DNA from: Cryptomeria japonica
Lineage: Eukaryota > Streptophyta > Pinopsida > Cupressales > Cupressaceae
Direction: 5' to 3'
Length of the DNA stretch: 64,000 nucleotides
Assembly (NCBI RefSeq): GCF_030272615.1
Contig: NC_081407.1
Location: 435,026,730-435,090,729 of the forward strand
Below, in pieces: positions 24,348 through 36,994 of the stretch. Each line of letters starts with the position of its first letter. Position 1 is the stretch's first letter. The translations under genes and the position numbers were made by a program. The notes beneath the pieces are model-generated. The model was not told the origin of the DNA, made no database searches, and was given only the letters and a program-made list of their open reading frames with translations.

Positions 24348-26046
24348 CATTGAACACTACCAGATAATGAGAGGATGGTGAATCAACACACACATAATAT
24401 TTCATCATATTAAACCTTCACCACAACATATATTTCCTCCACCATATCCTTGAAAGTGAACCAAAAAAAACAAGGCAACCACATAAGAACACCAATATTA
24501 CTATGTGGAAAACCCAAACTAGGAAAAACTAAGGTGACAATCACACTCATAATATATATATAACTATTTACAATATTTAGGCCACAAGCCACTGACCTCA
24601 CTTCCCCTAAGAGGACTTGCATGCACTACCTTAGAGAAATATACAATAAGTACTTGCACAACTACAAATCACTTATTTAGGGAAAGATACATAAACTTAG
24701 AAATAATGGCAATAAAATATTGAATGACAAGAGTACCACATCTATTGAAATACTGATTATAGTTCACAAATCAAAACACATCTGAAACAATCTTCATCTT
24801 TTTATTCCTACAGATCTAAAACTTTGTATTGTATCATAATTACTTCACTTAACATTCACACTTCTCCAAAATCATAACACAATGATCTTCTCCTATATAT
24901 ATCATCTACAATCTCACAAAGAATCATTAGGTCAGCTTACAAATATGTAATGTGTACATGTACAACCATCATCCTCAAAATAATCTCCAAAGAAAATATG
25001 GAATGAAAATGAAGTATGTGAGGGTTCACACCATACCGGCACACCTTCCAGATATATCCAAGATAGCACTTATGCAACTGCATGTTACCATGTAGACCAA
25101 AAAACATATGAGTCTGCCACAAGAGATGAAACGGATCTCCAAACCAATTTAACAAACACAACCACCAATTTAGACCAATAACAAAACTTGCATATGACCA
25201 AGGAAACAACATAAAGAATTAGGGAACTAGAAACAACCATCCTAATAACTTATATTATTAGTCAATCTGAGGAATGCAACACATTTCTTCATACCACTTC
25301 ACAATAGAGAGTTGATCAAAACATAGACATACATAGCTTCTATTGCAAATCACTGGAACACCAAAAAGATGAGAAATGATAAAATATTATATCTACCAAC
25401 AATACATAGCCATTAGACACAGATCCACCACAAATCAAATCAAAAAGGCTTCTCCATAATCTTATTGTTATTACATTATCTATGACATAGACAAACGTGT
25501 CTTCACCTGTACAACATGTAAACATATAAAATATTGATAATATAACCACATAACTAGCATAATTCAACTATATAAACATCTGATACACATCTTTCATAGC
25601 CTAAAGCAAAGGCCAAATAGACAGACTGTTCACTAGAACAATCATAATTCTCTGAAGCACAACTCTAGATTATGAGGATCACCAAAATGACACTTTATAT
25701 AACATCATTATTTTATATCATAGGCACTAGTACACATACTTTGTATACCCACATGAAATCTACACCAAAATATATCAACTTCTCATATATAGTTGCATGC
25801 GATAAAACAACTTTCGAACCTAGAGACTAGTTAAGAATCTCTTTCAGACCAATTGAGTTTGACAACACCAAATTGCAAGACAAAATCCTTCTTTACACAT
25901 CTACATGATCAAAAAGTGATATAGATACAAATTACCTTTCACCAACCTATAGGACACCACTATATCATACCATATCCGAACTAGATAGACCACTTCCATA
26001 CCAACGTGTTTGACATCAATGACAATATAATCGTTTATTTACAACA
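24348..26046 (-). mobile_element. Element E, left (3') LTR
   Basis: About 1.7 kb, aligned to 53023-54735. It starts CATTGAACACTACC where the partner has TGTTGAACACTACT, so its TG terminus has decayed by two transitions. It ends TTTACAACA. The minus strand then reads AAAGGGAGAG as polypurine tract (26047-26056). The first conserved hairpin is at 24504-24535 and the second follows to about 24550. It is related to the LTR of element B. Confidence 0.9.
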
Positions 26047-26442
26047 CTCTCCCTTTATCATTGATGGTAATACTTGTGCATAAAATTCAAAATACTTATC
26101 TCTCTAAAATACTTCTCCCCCTTTGACATCAAGGACAAAGGGTAATTTATTATCTATAAATATTTCAAAGTTCCCCCTATCAACAAAATTTCCTCAAAAC
26201 TAAGACCCAAAAATAGAAAAGTAAAAATATCATCATCTTTTCATCATATTAGTCACCAAAAATAGATCATCAAAAAATTGTCGGCATTTCTTAGCAGGTG
26301 AAATGTTCTTGTACTGTTCCCTAATACCTACATAGAATGAATCCCATGAACCTATTGTAGATTAGAGAACTCAATTTTGGCATTCACACTGAAGACACAA
26401 CTCTACTATAGTATCAAAGGTGTCTGAATTGTTTACATTTTG
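26047..26442 (-). pseudogene. Element E ORF2, C-terminal part
   Basis: This is the end of ORF2, cut from the rest by element C. The minus strand reads NSDTFDTIVELCLQCECQ, then after stops STIGSWDSFYVGIREQYKN and CRQFFDDL (about 26420-26270). It resembles B (11950-11830) and the C-terminus of I ORF2 (ILESWENALSQMKQNFND). No known domain is recognised. It lies next to the polypurine tract, as in B and I. Confidence 0.55.
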
Positions 26443-27688
26443 TGTTGGCCATTTGGAGGAATTGATTATATGTTGCATTGATGTTTTGTCATTGATGTCA
26501 ACACTAGCTGTTTTGGTTGCTTTACCGATATCCTTCTGGTCTGGGTAGGATGTTTGGTTTCTGGTTGGATTGGATCATCATGATCCGGTATGCTCAAGTA
26601 TGTTTGGGTTATGGAATTGTCTTATTCATGCTACTCAGATTAATGGTCAGTAAGGTGGTTTTGGATTTGGTGATCAGATGCTATGATTTATTCTAGCAAG
26701 CTTGGTTTGTTGTTCCAGTAAGGGTTTCACCGACAGAGCTTTGATGAAGATCTTTGATGTTATACGTAAGTGGTGTTGGTGCAGCTTCTAGTGGAGATTC
26801 AGGATGCTGATGGTGATCATGTTCGAGACTTAGTTGATCTGGATCATTGCTTTGGCATGTGTGGACCTATATTGGGTCCCGATATTATCTAGGTTATGGA
26901 CCGACTTAATGTAACATGTGGATTGGACCTATCGATGTGTTTTCAAGATGTCTTATGGGTTGGATATTATTTCTTTGGTCTTTGACTGACATGTTTTGTA
27001 ATTATGTAATTGTTTTATTGTTTGTTGGCCGACCTTATTGTTTGTGGTCAAGGGTTTGTATAAATATGATGTAAGATTCATTGTAGATAAAAGGAAAAAA
27101 TATATAGGAAAGGGATATGGTAATGTAATAGGAATGAATAATGTAATAATAATTCAAGCAGAGGATTGATTCGATCATTGGTGATCAAGTTGGGTTTGTG
27201 TAAGAGGATTTAGTCCTCCAGTATTGATCTTAACCAGAACTGTATTCAAGCATAGGAGATGTTATCTTTGTAGTTCATTCTTTTCTCTAGATTGTAGTCT
27301 AAATTTCTATGTAGTCAGTGAGACTCCTTTTGTCAGGAGCAGTGTACTCTAGGCTATTGGCCTTCCTGCAAGTACAAGTACCTCAATTTTAATTCGCATA
27401 CTTACTGTAGAAGTATTATCTGACTGTGGGTAGGCTTCCCACTGTGGTTTTTCTCTTTATCGGGTTTTCCATGTACAAATCTTGGTGTCATGTGGATGGT
27501 ATTTATTCTTTGATTATTATTTATGCTTATTTGGTTTATCTACTATTTCGGTATTTGGTTTATGCATTCTAGTATTGATCTTTTGGGTTCCAGTATTAAA
27601 TTTTTAATTGCTTAAGGTTCCAGTAATCTGGTGACAACTGATTCACACCCCCTCTCAGTTGTCTTTTGGTTATTTGAATTGTCTAAAA
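26443..27688 (+). mobile_element. Element C (Ty1/copia), left (5') LTR
   Basis: The LTR of 1,246 bp runs from TGTTGGCCATTTGG to a CA end mutated to AA (GTCTAAAA). Flanking TTTTG (26438-26442) matches TTTTT (41940-41944) at four of five bases. A TATA box (TATAAAT) lies at about 27059. In the right LTR the same place has lost two bases of the TATA. The hairpin pair lies at 27426-27473 in the reverse sense and TGATTCACACCCCCTCTCAG near 27640-27660. Confidence 0.92.
27059..27065 (+). promoter_or_regulatory. TATA box of element C 5' LTR
   Basis: TATAAAT within GTTTGTATAAATATGATG. The paired LTR at about 41296 reads GTTTGTAAATATGATG, without the TA. The solo LTR G keeps the intact form on the minus strand near 39018-39026. 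Confidence 0.55.
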
Positions 27689-27690
27689 AT

Positions 27691-27702
27691 TGGTATCAGA
27701 GC
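27691..27702 (+). other. Element C primer-binding site (initiator Met tRNA)
   Basis: TGGTATCAGAGC, a perfect match, lies two bases after the LTR. It shows plus orientation, opposite to all other copia-type elements in the nest. Confidence 0.93.
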
Positions 27703-27745
27703 TCTGGTCCTCTCTAAAGAAGCTTAACCCCTTGAGGAAGATCCT

Positions 27746-28549
27746 ATGGGGACTAACAATTCAAGTTCATATGGTGCTTTCTTTCAAAGAGATATTCCTA
27801 GGCTTGATGGAACAAATTACAAAGTTTGGAAGATTCAGATGGAGACTCATCTGAGATGTCTCGATAAGGAAATTTGGGATATCATAGAGAATGGTGTTAC
27901 AACTCATAATCTAACATCTAGCAATCCTCCTCCAACAAACTTGGATAAGGATCTTGAGAATGATTGTAGAGCAAGAGAAACCCTCTTGTGTGCACTTTAT
28001 GATCAGCAAATAATGGGATTAACTAACAAATCATATGCAAAGGCTATATGGGACAATTTGGAGACTCTTAATGAAGGTAAACCTACTATTAAGATTGCTA
28101 AACTTGATGGTTACCGGGTGAGATATGAAAACTTGAAGATGGAAGAAGATGAAAGGATTACTGTGTTCATGGAAAGGGTAAATGAGATTGTTATGGGAAT
28201 TCAATGTTGTGGTGGAACTCTGAGTGAAGATGAAATAGTTTATAAAGTTCTAAGAGCTTTACCTTCGACTTACAAGATGAAGTCTACTACAATTAATGAA
28301 TTGAGAACAATGGCTAATACTTCTGTCAATAGAGATACCTTGGTTGGGAAATTATCTACTTTTGAGCTTGAAGAATTTGGACCTTCTGGAGTAGTGAAGT
28401 CTGAACCTGCTTTTAATGCATCTACATCATCAACCGACAAGCAAGATTGGAAAGCTTTATATGTAAAGGAATTGGATGATATGAAGAGAGAAGATGAAGA
28501 GTTTGAGCAACTTGAAGCCATGTTTTCTAGAAGAGTACCTAAAGGATAG
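27746..28549 (+). CDS. Element C Gag (UBN2-type), nearly intact
   Basis: The open frame of 267 codons begins MGTNNSSSYGAFFQ 43 bases after the primer site. It carries RLDGTNYKVWKIQMETHL (residues 18-35), AIWDNLETLNEGK (about 100-113), EEDERITVFMERVNEIV (about 137-153), RALPSTYKMK (about 170-180) and ends with a coiled tail (KELDDMKREDEEFEQLEAMF). It is truncated by a stop just before the zinc knuckle, so a full Gag is not made. It is clearly homologous to Gag of element A in the same window, so A and C are sister families. It packages element RNA in the cytoplasm. Confidence 0.88.
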   Translation: MGTNNSSSYGAFFQRDIPRLDGTNYKVWKIQMETHLRCLDKEIWDIIENGVTTHNLTSSNPPPTNLDKDLENDCRARETLLCALYDQQIMGLTNKSYAKAIWDNLETLNEGKPTIKIAKLDGYRVRYENLKMEEDERITVFMERVNEIVMGIQCCGGTLSEDEIVYKVLRALPSTYKMKSTTINELRTMANTSVNRDTLVGKLSTFELEEFGPSGVVKSEPAFNASTSSTDKQDWKALYVKELDDMKREDEEFEQLEAMFSRRVPKG

Positions 28550-31085
28550 GTAAGAAGTAAGTATGAAGGAAAGCACCTTTTAAATGTTTTGCATGTAATA
28601 AGATTGGTCATTTTGTATCTAGATTCCTGAAAGAAATTCAAGATTTGAAGAGAGAGATAGAAGATCTTTTAAACCTAAACCTGGATATCAGAAGAAGTAT
28701 AAGTACAGGAAAAATAGAGAAACATCATGCTACATAGAGGATGAGGAAGGTGTGACTGATTTTGATGATGAAATGACACAAGACTTTGCTAGTGGTTCTG
28801 GAAATGGAAAGGAATGGGTAATTGATAGTGGATGTTCACATCATATGAATAGAGATAAAAGGAAGTTTCTATCTTTGCAAGAATTTGATGGCGGTTTGGT
28901 TAGATTTGGAGATGACAAAACATGTATGATCAAGGGAAAAAGAACTATATCATTGGATGGTAAGCACAATATTAATAATATTTATTATGTTGAAGGTTTG
29001 AGGCATAATCTTTTGAGTGTAGGACAATTGGTGGATAAAGTATTTCAATTATAGTTTAAGGATGGAAAATGCAAAATCATTAATAGATCTGATTTGGAGA
29101 TTGCAACTTGTACACGGACAAAAGGTAATATATTTCATTTGAATTTCAGTGAGAAAACATGTTTAATTGAACAAATTGATGAGAGTTGGCTATGACATAA
29201 AAGGCTATGTCATGTGAATTTTGATTGCATTGTAAAGACCAGTTCAACTAAGGCAGTTAGGGATATACCTAATATTGTAAAGCCTTATAATCTTGTCAAA
29301 TGGGAAAATAGGTCAGAATCTCTTTTAAGAGTATACAAGACAATCTAATGATGTTCTTGATTTTATTCATACTAATTTGTGTGGCCCTGCTAGAGTTAAA
29401 TTTTTTCAAGGTGATAGATATTTTATGCTAATCATTGGTGATTATTCTAGAATGATGTGGGTTAATTTCCTAAGGGAAAAATTTAAGGCTTTTGAAAATT
29501 TTAAAATCTTCAAGGCTAAAGTTGAGACAGAGACAAGATTGATGATTAAATGTTTAAGGTCATATCATAGTGGAGAATTCACATCCAGTGAGTTTAATAA
29601 CTTTTGTGAGAAGCATGGCATAAGGAGACAATTTTCTTCTCCCCAAACACCTCAGCAAAATGGAGTTGTGGAAAGGAAGAACATAACTATCTTGCATGTA
29701 GCTAGAATAATGACGATGTAAGCTAATCTACCTCATATCTAATGGAGAGAAGCAGTGAGCACAAAAGTTTATAAATTCAACATAGTACATATCAAAGGAG
29801 AAACCAGTAAGACACCTTATGAATTATGGTTTGGAAATACTTCTACAGTTAAGTATTTCAGAATCTTTGCTAGTAAACATTATATCAGGAGAGATGATAT
29901 CCTTGTCAAATTTGATCCTAGATGTGATGAAGGAATTTTTCTTGGCTATTCTAATGAAAGTAAAGCATATAGATGTTATAACAAGAGATTGCATAGAATT
30001 ATAAAGAGCGCTAATGTCAAGGTGGATGTGTTGAATAAAAGTCAATTCAGAGTTTATGAGCAAGAACCGACCGTGGAAATGATCATAACTGAATCGATAA
30101 CACCTTTACCGAAACAAAATGTTGAACCAGTTACTCTGGCAGTATCAAAAAATTCAATAGTAACTGAAGAACTGGGAAGAGGAACAGAGAGTCAAAAGAA
30201 TCTTAGGTATGTAAGGATGAATCATTCAGAAGATCAGATCATTGGGAATAAGAACAATGGAGTGATGACAAGAAGGAGTTTGACATCTAATGAGGTATGT
30301 TTAATTTCTCAAGTTGAATCGGTATCAGTAATTGAATCATGTAAATATGAATGTTGGTTGAAAGCTATGGAAGAAGAATTGGATCAGATTGAGAAGAATA
30401 ACACATGGACTTTAGTTCCTCGGCCTAAAAATAAGAATGTTATTGGAACTAAATGGGTTTTTAGGAATAAATTAAATGAAGATGGACAAGTTGTAAGGAA
30501 TAAAGCTAGATTGGTTTGTAAAGGATATTCTCAGAAGGAAGGAATTTATTATGGTGAAACTTTTGCACTTGTAGCTAGGATTGAAGCTGTAAGATTATTT
30601 CTTGCCTATGCTGCATATAAGAACTACAAGGTTTATCAGATGGATGTTAAGTGTGCATTTTTGAATGGAGATCTTGATAAGGAAGTTTATATTGAGCAAC
30701 TTGATGGTTTTTTCACTTTTAGATGATAAAAACATGGTTTGCAGGTTAAGGAAATCTTTATATGGATTGAAACAGGCACCTAGAGCTTGGTATGCAAGGT
30801 TAGATAAATATCTATTGAAGCTTGGTTTCACTAAAGGTAATGCTGATAGTAATTTATATTATAAAGTCATTGATGATGATATACTGATTATTGAAGTTTT
30901 TTTTTATGACATCATTTTTGGAGGTGAAGATAAGTTGTGCATAGAATTTTCTAAGAATATGGAGAAATAATTTGAAATGTCTATGATTGGGGAAATGAAA
31001 TTTTTCTTAGGTTTGCAAATTACTCAGTCTAATAAAGGTATTTTCATCTGTCAAACTAAGTATGCTAGGGAATTGTTGAAGAAAT
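28550..31085 (+). pseudogene. Element C pol: protease, integrase and first part of RT
   Basis: After the Gag stop, a broken knuckle (CFACNKIGHF) lies near 28580-28615. The protease motif WVIDSGCSHHM (about 28815-28850) is intact. Integrase is dead: the first aspartate region reads HTNLCGP (about 29366-29387), the DDYSR block has become IGDYSR (about 29430), and RSDQGGEF has become RSYHSGEF (about 29550). RT begins with [19 protein letters not shown] (about 30340), has [14 protein letters not shown] (30445) and LYGLKQAPRAWYARL (30760), but the active-site block reads FFYDIIFGG (about 30895), with one aspartate of the pair lost. Element F interrupts it at 31086, right after ELLKK. Confidence 0.88.
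31081..31085. repeat. Target site duplication of element F (GAAAT / AAAAT)
   Basis: GAAAT at 31081-31085 matches AAAAT at 38344-38348 in four of five bases. Removing F and one copy restores the RT reading frame of C (ELLKK then FGMADSKLV). Confidence 0.88.
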
Positions 31086-32466
31086 TGAAGGTATGATGAA
31101 AGAATAAGTATTCGGTAGATTACTGAGAGCGGGGGGGGGGGGGGTGAATCAGTAAACTGTAAAACTAATACAAGCTTCCCAAACTCAAACTCAATCACAG
31201 AAAGTAAACTTATCATTGTCAAGATCAATACTCATAAGAATACTCAACATCAACCAGTTAACTATTATACCAACTTAACACTAAACATCATTCAACTTGT
31301 AAACATCAACATACTTCATCTCTCAATGATTTCGGTTATCATGCCTTATCAGAAGTTAATCAAATCAATAAATAAGATCATAACTACAAAAACATTCACC
31401 ACATGACACAAATGTTTATACGTGGAAAACCCAAATAGGTAAAAACCACGATGAGATGAGACTCATAGGATAGCTATCTGAACTCTTCTAAAGTTCACCC
31501 TGTTAGGAGCCAAGCACCTGTTAAAGCTTTTACAATAAGTCCTGTTAAGAACTGATCCTGTTAGGAATCACCCGATTAACGGATTTTACAAATGCCTTGA
31601 TAAAAAGAAAATACCCTGTTAGGATTAACCTCGGTAGAGGATTTGAGAATCCAATCTAATGGACCACCTTGTTAGAGGATTTAAGAAGTAACCAAGCTTG
31701 TTAGAGCTTACCTGATTAGGGGATTTCAATTTTGCTATAATTGTTAGAAGACAATAGGTTTTTCTTGATCTATCTGAATAGCACTACATTTGCTTGATTA
31801 GATCCTTGTAAGCTTCAATCTACCTTTACTCAAACTACAGATTCATTCTTCAGTTAGGCAACCACACACTCAATTGATTTGTGCCAACACCTTATACAAA
31901 ACAACTTGATCGACCTTAAATACAAATCAATTAGGTCGGTAACAAAACAAAAACCTAATTCTCTCATAGAGATTACAAACAAGTCAGTACAAGTGTGACC
32001 GTTGGAATTACATAACAATCTATACACATTCTTCAAGAAAATTCCAACCGCTCCATGATCACTGCTTCATCATAATTGTAACTCATCACATGCTTTGCAT
32101 TAGATGCAATCCACTTTGCTCATTCTCGAGACAAACAAACAAACAAACGTGCAATTACCTCTCAATCATTGATAAACCAACATAACCATTTCAACAAACT
32201 TAATCGGTTAGGGTTTAACAAAAACAATTGGTGGGGTTTACCGGTTACATAACATAGAACGGGTTTAACCTTATACACTAGTTTACCAGTTCAACTCACA
32301 TACTTGCATACCGGTTTACAACATCTTCCACAAAGCTCTTCCTACTGGTTACTAGACAATATCAACAATAACAATATCAGCAATATCATAAATACCATTA
32401 TCAGTTCAATTGACATCAATGACAACATAACATATCATTAATGCAATCTCCATGCAAATGCCAAAA
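31086..32466 (-). mobile_element. Element F (Ty1/copia), left (3') LTR
   Basis: The LTR of about 1,381 bp starts TGAAGGTATGATG (partner TGATGGTATGATG) and ends GCCAAAA (partner GCCAACA). The polypurine tract AAAGGGGGAGAT lies at 32467-32478 on the minus strand. A G-run of 13 lies at about 31131-31143. From about 31495 to 31720 a CCTGTTAGGA-like word recurs about eight times. The two hairpins are at 31421-31466. It is homologous through much of its length to the LTR of element I. Confidence 0.92.
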
Positions 32467-32816
32467 ATCTCCCCCTTTGGCATTGATGGCAATACAAATA
32501 TCAATGCCTCTGATTGTTGTTGTGATTGGTGAATAGGAATCCTAGTTTACATTACCAAGTATTCACCATGCTTTGTTTGTCTTCAACCTGTTGTTGGTTT
32601 CCCTTTGCTAATCATATAATCCTTCTCCTAATCACATAAGTCTTCTCTCCCTTTGACAACAATGCCAAATAGAAAGTAAAACATGTAATTGCAAATTTTC
32701 ACTGTGCATCAACAACATATTGCAACTGGATGCTCCCCCTATGGAATACATCCACTCCTACATCAATCCTTCTAAGATTTTGCAAGTGATTCAGGGACTG
32801 ATGCAATCAACATCAT

Positions 32817-34428
32817 GCTCAACTAACTTCATGAAGGGGTACAACCCCTAGTTGACTTCTAAGACACTCAAATGTAGTCTTAGGCAGAGGTTTGGTAAAG
32901 ATATCTGCAAGCTTCTCCTTGGTAGAAACATGCTCTAAGATAACATCTTTACTTTGAACTTTTTCCCTCAAAAAGTGATACTTCAATTCAATGTACTTGG
33001 TTCGTGCATGCAAAACAAGATTCTTAGAAATATTTATGGCACTTGTATTATAACATAAAATCTTTATAGGTTTTGAGATTTTCATCTTGAAACCTTCCAA
33101 GATGTGCCTCATCCAAATAGCCTGTGTACAATTCATATAAGCTGCAACATACTCAGATTCAGCAGTAGATTGTGAAGTACAACTCTGCTTTTTACTACTC
33201 CATGAAACAAGTTTTCCTCCAAGAAACAATGCTCCACTGGTAGTACTTTTCTGGCCATCAATATTTTCTGCCCAATCAACATCTATCTACACTTTCAAAT
33301 CAAAGTTTCCTCCATATGGATACCATAATCCATAGTCAATAGTACCTTTTAGATATCTAAAAATTCTCATGGTTGCTATCAGATGTGCTTCCTTTGGATT
33401 CTTTTGGAATCTTGCAACTATACCAACCGCATGGGCTATATCTGGTCTGTTGTGAACAACATAGTGTAATTTGCCAATCATTGACCTGTATTCCTTTTTA
33501 TCAGCATACTTAGATTCATCTTCCTTGGACAACTTACAACCTGTAACTGTTGGAGTTTCAACTAGTTTATAGTCACTCATGCCAAAAGTCTTCAAAACCT
33601 CTTTCACATACTTAGATTGAGTAATGAAAATACCATTTTTCATTTGATGTATCTGCAAGCTTATGAATTTTTTTATTTCCCCTAGTAAAGACATTTCAAA
33701 CTCATTTTTCATTTCATCTGCAAAACTATTTCTCATGACATCATTACCTCCAAAAATAATATCATCAACAAATACTTCATTGACCAGTATTTCATCTTCT
33801 TCAGACTTGAGATAAATATTACTATCATCACGGGTTCTTGCAAAGCCTATCTTCATCAGATGTGTATGAAGCCTTTCATACCATGCTCTGGGTGCCTACT
33901 TTAATCCATACAAATATTTATGCAATCTGCATACCATGTCTTTCTCATCTGTCAAAGCATAACCATCTCGTTGCTCTATGTATACCTCTTCTTCCAATAT
34001 CCCATTCAAAAATGCAGACTTAACATCCCTCTAGTATACCTTGAACTTTTATGGGCTGCAAATGCAAGTAAAGTTTTGACACCTTTCAGTCTTGCTACTA
34101 GTACAAAAGTTTCACCATAATCTTCTCCTTCTTCTTGCGCATAACCCTTACAAACTAATCTTGCCTTATTGCAAACTACAACACCATCTTCATTTAATTT
34201 GTTTATGTATAACCATTTTGTACCTATAACATTCTTATTTACCAGTTTGGGTACCAGGGTCAAAGTGTTGTTCTTCTCAATTTGATCCAATTCCTCCTCC
34301 ATAGCTTTAACCCAATAATCATCACCAAATTCCTCCTTAGCACTTCTTGGTTCAATGGTGGAAATCATGCAAGAGTTCTTTCTTATTCTCCTTCTAGTTA
34401 ATACTCCAACATCCTTATCCCCAATAAT
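32817..34428 (-). pseudogene. Element F pol: reverse transcriptase and RNase H
   Basis: On the minus strand RT starts near [19 protein letters not shown] (about 34320), with GTKWLYINKLNEDG (about 34230), [20 protein letters not shown] (34170), and the catalytic FVDDIIFGG intact near 33770. YRSMIGKLHYVV (about 33490) and RFQKNPKEAHL (about 33400) link to RNase H (WSSKKQSCTSQSTAESEYVAA about 33200; TKEKLADIFTKPLPKTTFECL about 32930-32870). Frameshifts near 34020 and 33900-33860 and a stop at about 33287 disable it. The active residues that can be seen are conserved, so the family was active when I-type elements were also present. Confidence 0.9.
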
Positions 34429-35376
34429 CTATTCAGGACTGTGGTTTAGTCTCACATATCTAGGAATAGCATGATTATTATCTTGAGGTTCAACTTCTTC
34501 ATTATCATCTTCTTCTATATTTATTTGTTCTGGTTGAACAAGTGCATCAGAATTCACTTTACCGGTTTCTGATTTAACAATTTCAAGTTCCAAAAGCAAA
34601 ATGCAAGGATCTTCATCCTTTTTCTCTGAACTGGTTCCTTCTGAGACTTCGGGACATTCATCTACTCGAACATCAACACTCTCAACAATTCTCTTTGTCC
34701 GATTGTTGAAGCATTTATAGGCCTTACTCTTGGTGGAATAGCCAAGAAATATACCTTCACTCTTAGCTTCAAACTTGCTAATGTAATCACCTCTCTTAAT
34801 AAAACATTTGCTACCAAATATCTTAAAAAAGCTAACATCGGGTGATCTTCCATACCAATATTCATAAGGGGTCTTGTCCTTACCTCTTTTCACCAGAACT
34901 CGGTTCATTGTGTAGATAGTTGTACTTACAACTTCTTTCCAAAATGTTTTTGCTACACCTCCTTGTATCAACATTGTCCTAGTAGCTTCAACCACTAACC
35001 GATAGTTCCTCTCTGCGATACCATTCTGCTATGGTGTCCTTGGTGCAGAAAGATGTCATTTGATATCATTCTCATCACAGTTTTTAGTGAATTCCACAGA
35101 AGTAAATTCACCACCTTGATCTATTCTTAGACATTTTATCTTTTTGCCACTCTCTTTCTCAGCTAAGGCCCTAAATGCCTTGAACTTACCAAAAGCTTCA
35201 TTATTATCCTTCAAGAATGTGACCCACATCATCCTTGAATAATCATCAGTGAAGATCATGAAATATCTGTCACCTTGAATGCTTCTTGTTCTTATTGGTC
35301 CACATAGATCTATATGAACCAAATCTAACAAGTTCTTTGTTGAGAAGGACTTACTCTTGAAAGTTAAAGAAGTCAT
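34429..35376 (-). pseudogene. Element F integrase
   Basis: The minus strand encodes LVHIDLCGPIRTRSIQGDRY (first catalytic Asp, about 35320), FTDDYSRMMWVTFLKD (about 35260), KIKCLRIDQGGEF (second Asp, about 35140) and, after stops at about 35056 and 35026, a QNGIAERN block (catalytic Glu, about 35020). The C-terminal part is open for 188 codons (34995-34429) and shows EYWYGRSPDVSFFKIFGSKC and GIFLGYSTKSKAYKCFN. All three DDE residues can be read, unlike in A and C, but stops break the frame. Confidence 0.9.
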
Positions 35377-36170
35377 CTTTCCTAACTAACATTCTTTACA
35401 AAGAGCATTAACCAATTTGTTTAGTTGAGGCAAACCTCTTACTATCTTGGACTTTCTCACTTTAACAATGTTATCAGTTTATATGATAAAATCTCCTATG
35501 CAAAAGCCAACTATCGTCTATCTTTGCAATCAAATAGTTGCTAACTTTAGGATTAAGATGAAACAGATTACCTCTGGTTTGTTTCCTGGTTGCAATCAAT
35601 TCACCTTTGTTGTCAAATATTTTGCACATACCATTTCTAAACTCCAGTGGGTATCCTTTGTCATTAAGTTGTGCCACACTCAGAAGATTGTGCTTTAGAC
35701 CTTCAACCCAATAGACATCATCAGCATTTCTCTTCCTATTAAGAGAAATAACTCCCTTACCTTTAACCTTACATGGTGAGTCATCGCCAAATCTGACAAC
35801 ACTTCCATCAAATTCCTTCAAGGAAATAAATTTGCTCCGATCACCAGTCATATGATGTGAACGACCACTATAAATGATCCAATCATCAAAGTTATCCATC
35901 CTGGATACTAATGCCTTCTGGTCTGATATCTCTTCCTTAATTGCTACAAACATAGTATTTTCACTAGCATCATCATCATATTCTTCATCAGTGATACCAC
36001 TGTCAACCGCTATAAGACAATCTCTCTTGCCTTTACCCTTATACTTCTTGAATTTGTCTCTCTTGTGTTCATTTTCACCATTAGGACAATTAGCTGCTAG
36101 ATGACCAATCTTGTTGCATGCAAAACATTTTAAAGGTAGTTTACTTCTGTATTTCCTAGTGCCTCTAGGG
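35377..36170 (-). pseudogene. Element F zinc knuckle, protease and GAG-pre-integrase
   Basis: The minus strand gives CFACNKIGHLAANC (about 36125-36085), an acidic linker, and the protease-like block WIIYSGRSHHMTGD (about 35880-35835), where the catalytic aspartate is now tyrosine. Then follow VVRFGDDSPCKVKGKG, KHNLLSVAQLNDKGY and NLFHLNPK. The GAG-pre-integrase HRRFYHIN region ends in stops near 35470. Confidence 0.88.
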
Positions 36171-36172
36171 AG

Positions 36173-36960
36173 TCATTTTGCCAACAATGCTTCAAGCTCC
36201 ACTAGGTTCTCTTCATCATCAGCGTCTTTGTTGGATCTAGATTCATAGCTATGGCAAGTATCTCTACTTTTTCTCACAGATGGGTTAGAGAAAGAAGGTT
36301 TGAATACAGATTCTAATTTCTGTACACTACCATCATAGTCGTTTAATTTAAAAGCAATAAGTTTGCAAATGATAGAGTCATGAGTTACCTTAGTTTTTTC
36401 AATGGACTTCAGCTCCTGAATAGCTGCAACTCGGATAGCATAGATCGATAGTAGGGTTCTTAGTACCTTACTGATCACTGTGGCATCTTCCACTTTCCCT
36501 CCCACACTCTTTATTTCACCAACTATCTCTTTTATCATTTGACCATACTGTTGGATATTCTCACCTTTAGACATTCTCATGTCATCAAACTTTCCTCTTA
36601 GGCTCTCTTCTTTAGAAATCTTAACATGTTCATCACCGCTATAAATCTCTTCAAGTTTTTTCCATACTTCATATGTAGTTTCAAGACCATGAACATCTAC
36701 ATATTCAACATCAGACAGGGAATTGATAATAGCCTCTAGTGCTTAATGATTTTCTTGCTGGTCTTTCTTTCGATCATTAGTCAGAGTTCCAAAAGGTGCA
36801 ACATACTAAGTTTCTACATTATCCCAATACTGAATTCTCAAACTCTTGATGTAAATCTTCATTATGTTGCTCCATATCCTATAGTTACCTTTGTTGAAGT
36901 TCAGACCTTCCTTCTTCATAATGATCTACAATATCTTTTCCTCAAGTTGTTAGGCTTTTA
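36173..36960 (-). pseudogene. Element F Gag
   Basis: The minus strand begins about 40 bases after the primer site with LNFNKGNYRIWSNIMKIYI (about 36905), a copia Gag N-terminal signature, then GLETTYEVWKKLEEIYSGDE (about 36690-36640) and MRMSKGENIQQYGQMIKEIV (36580). An open piece of 135 codons (36580-36173) ends just before the zinc knuckle. Stops near 36830 and 36745 break the N-terminus. Confidence 0.87.
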
Positions 36961-36980
36961 GATTTAAGAGGACCTGAGAC

Positions 36981-36992
36981 GCTCTAATACCA
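36981..36992 (-). other. Element F primer-binding site (initiator Met tRNA)
   Basis: The minus strand reads TGGTATTAGAGC, 11 of 12 matches to the tRNA-iMet site, two bases inside the 5' LTR. Confidence 0.9.
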
Positions 36993-36994
36993 AT

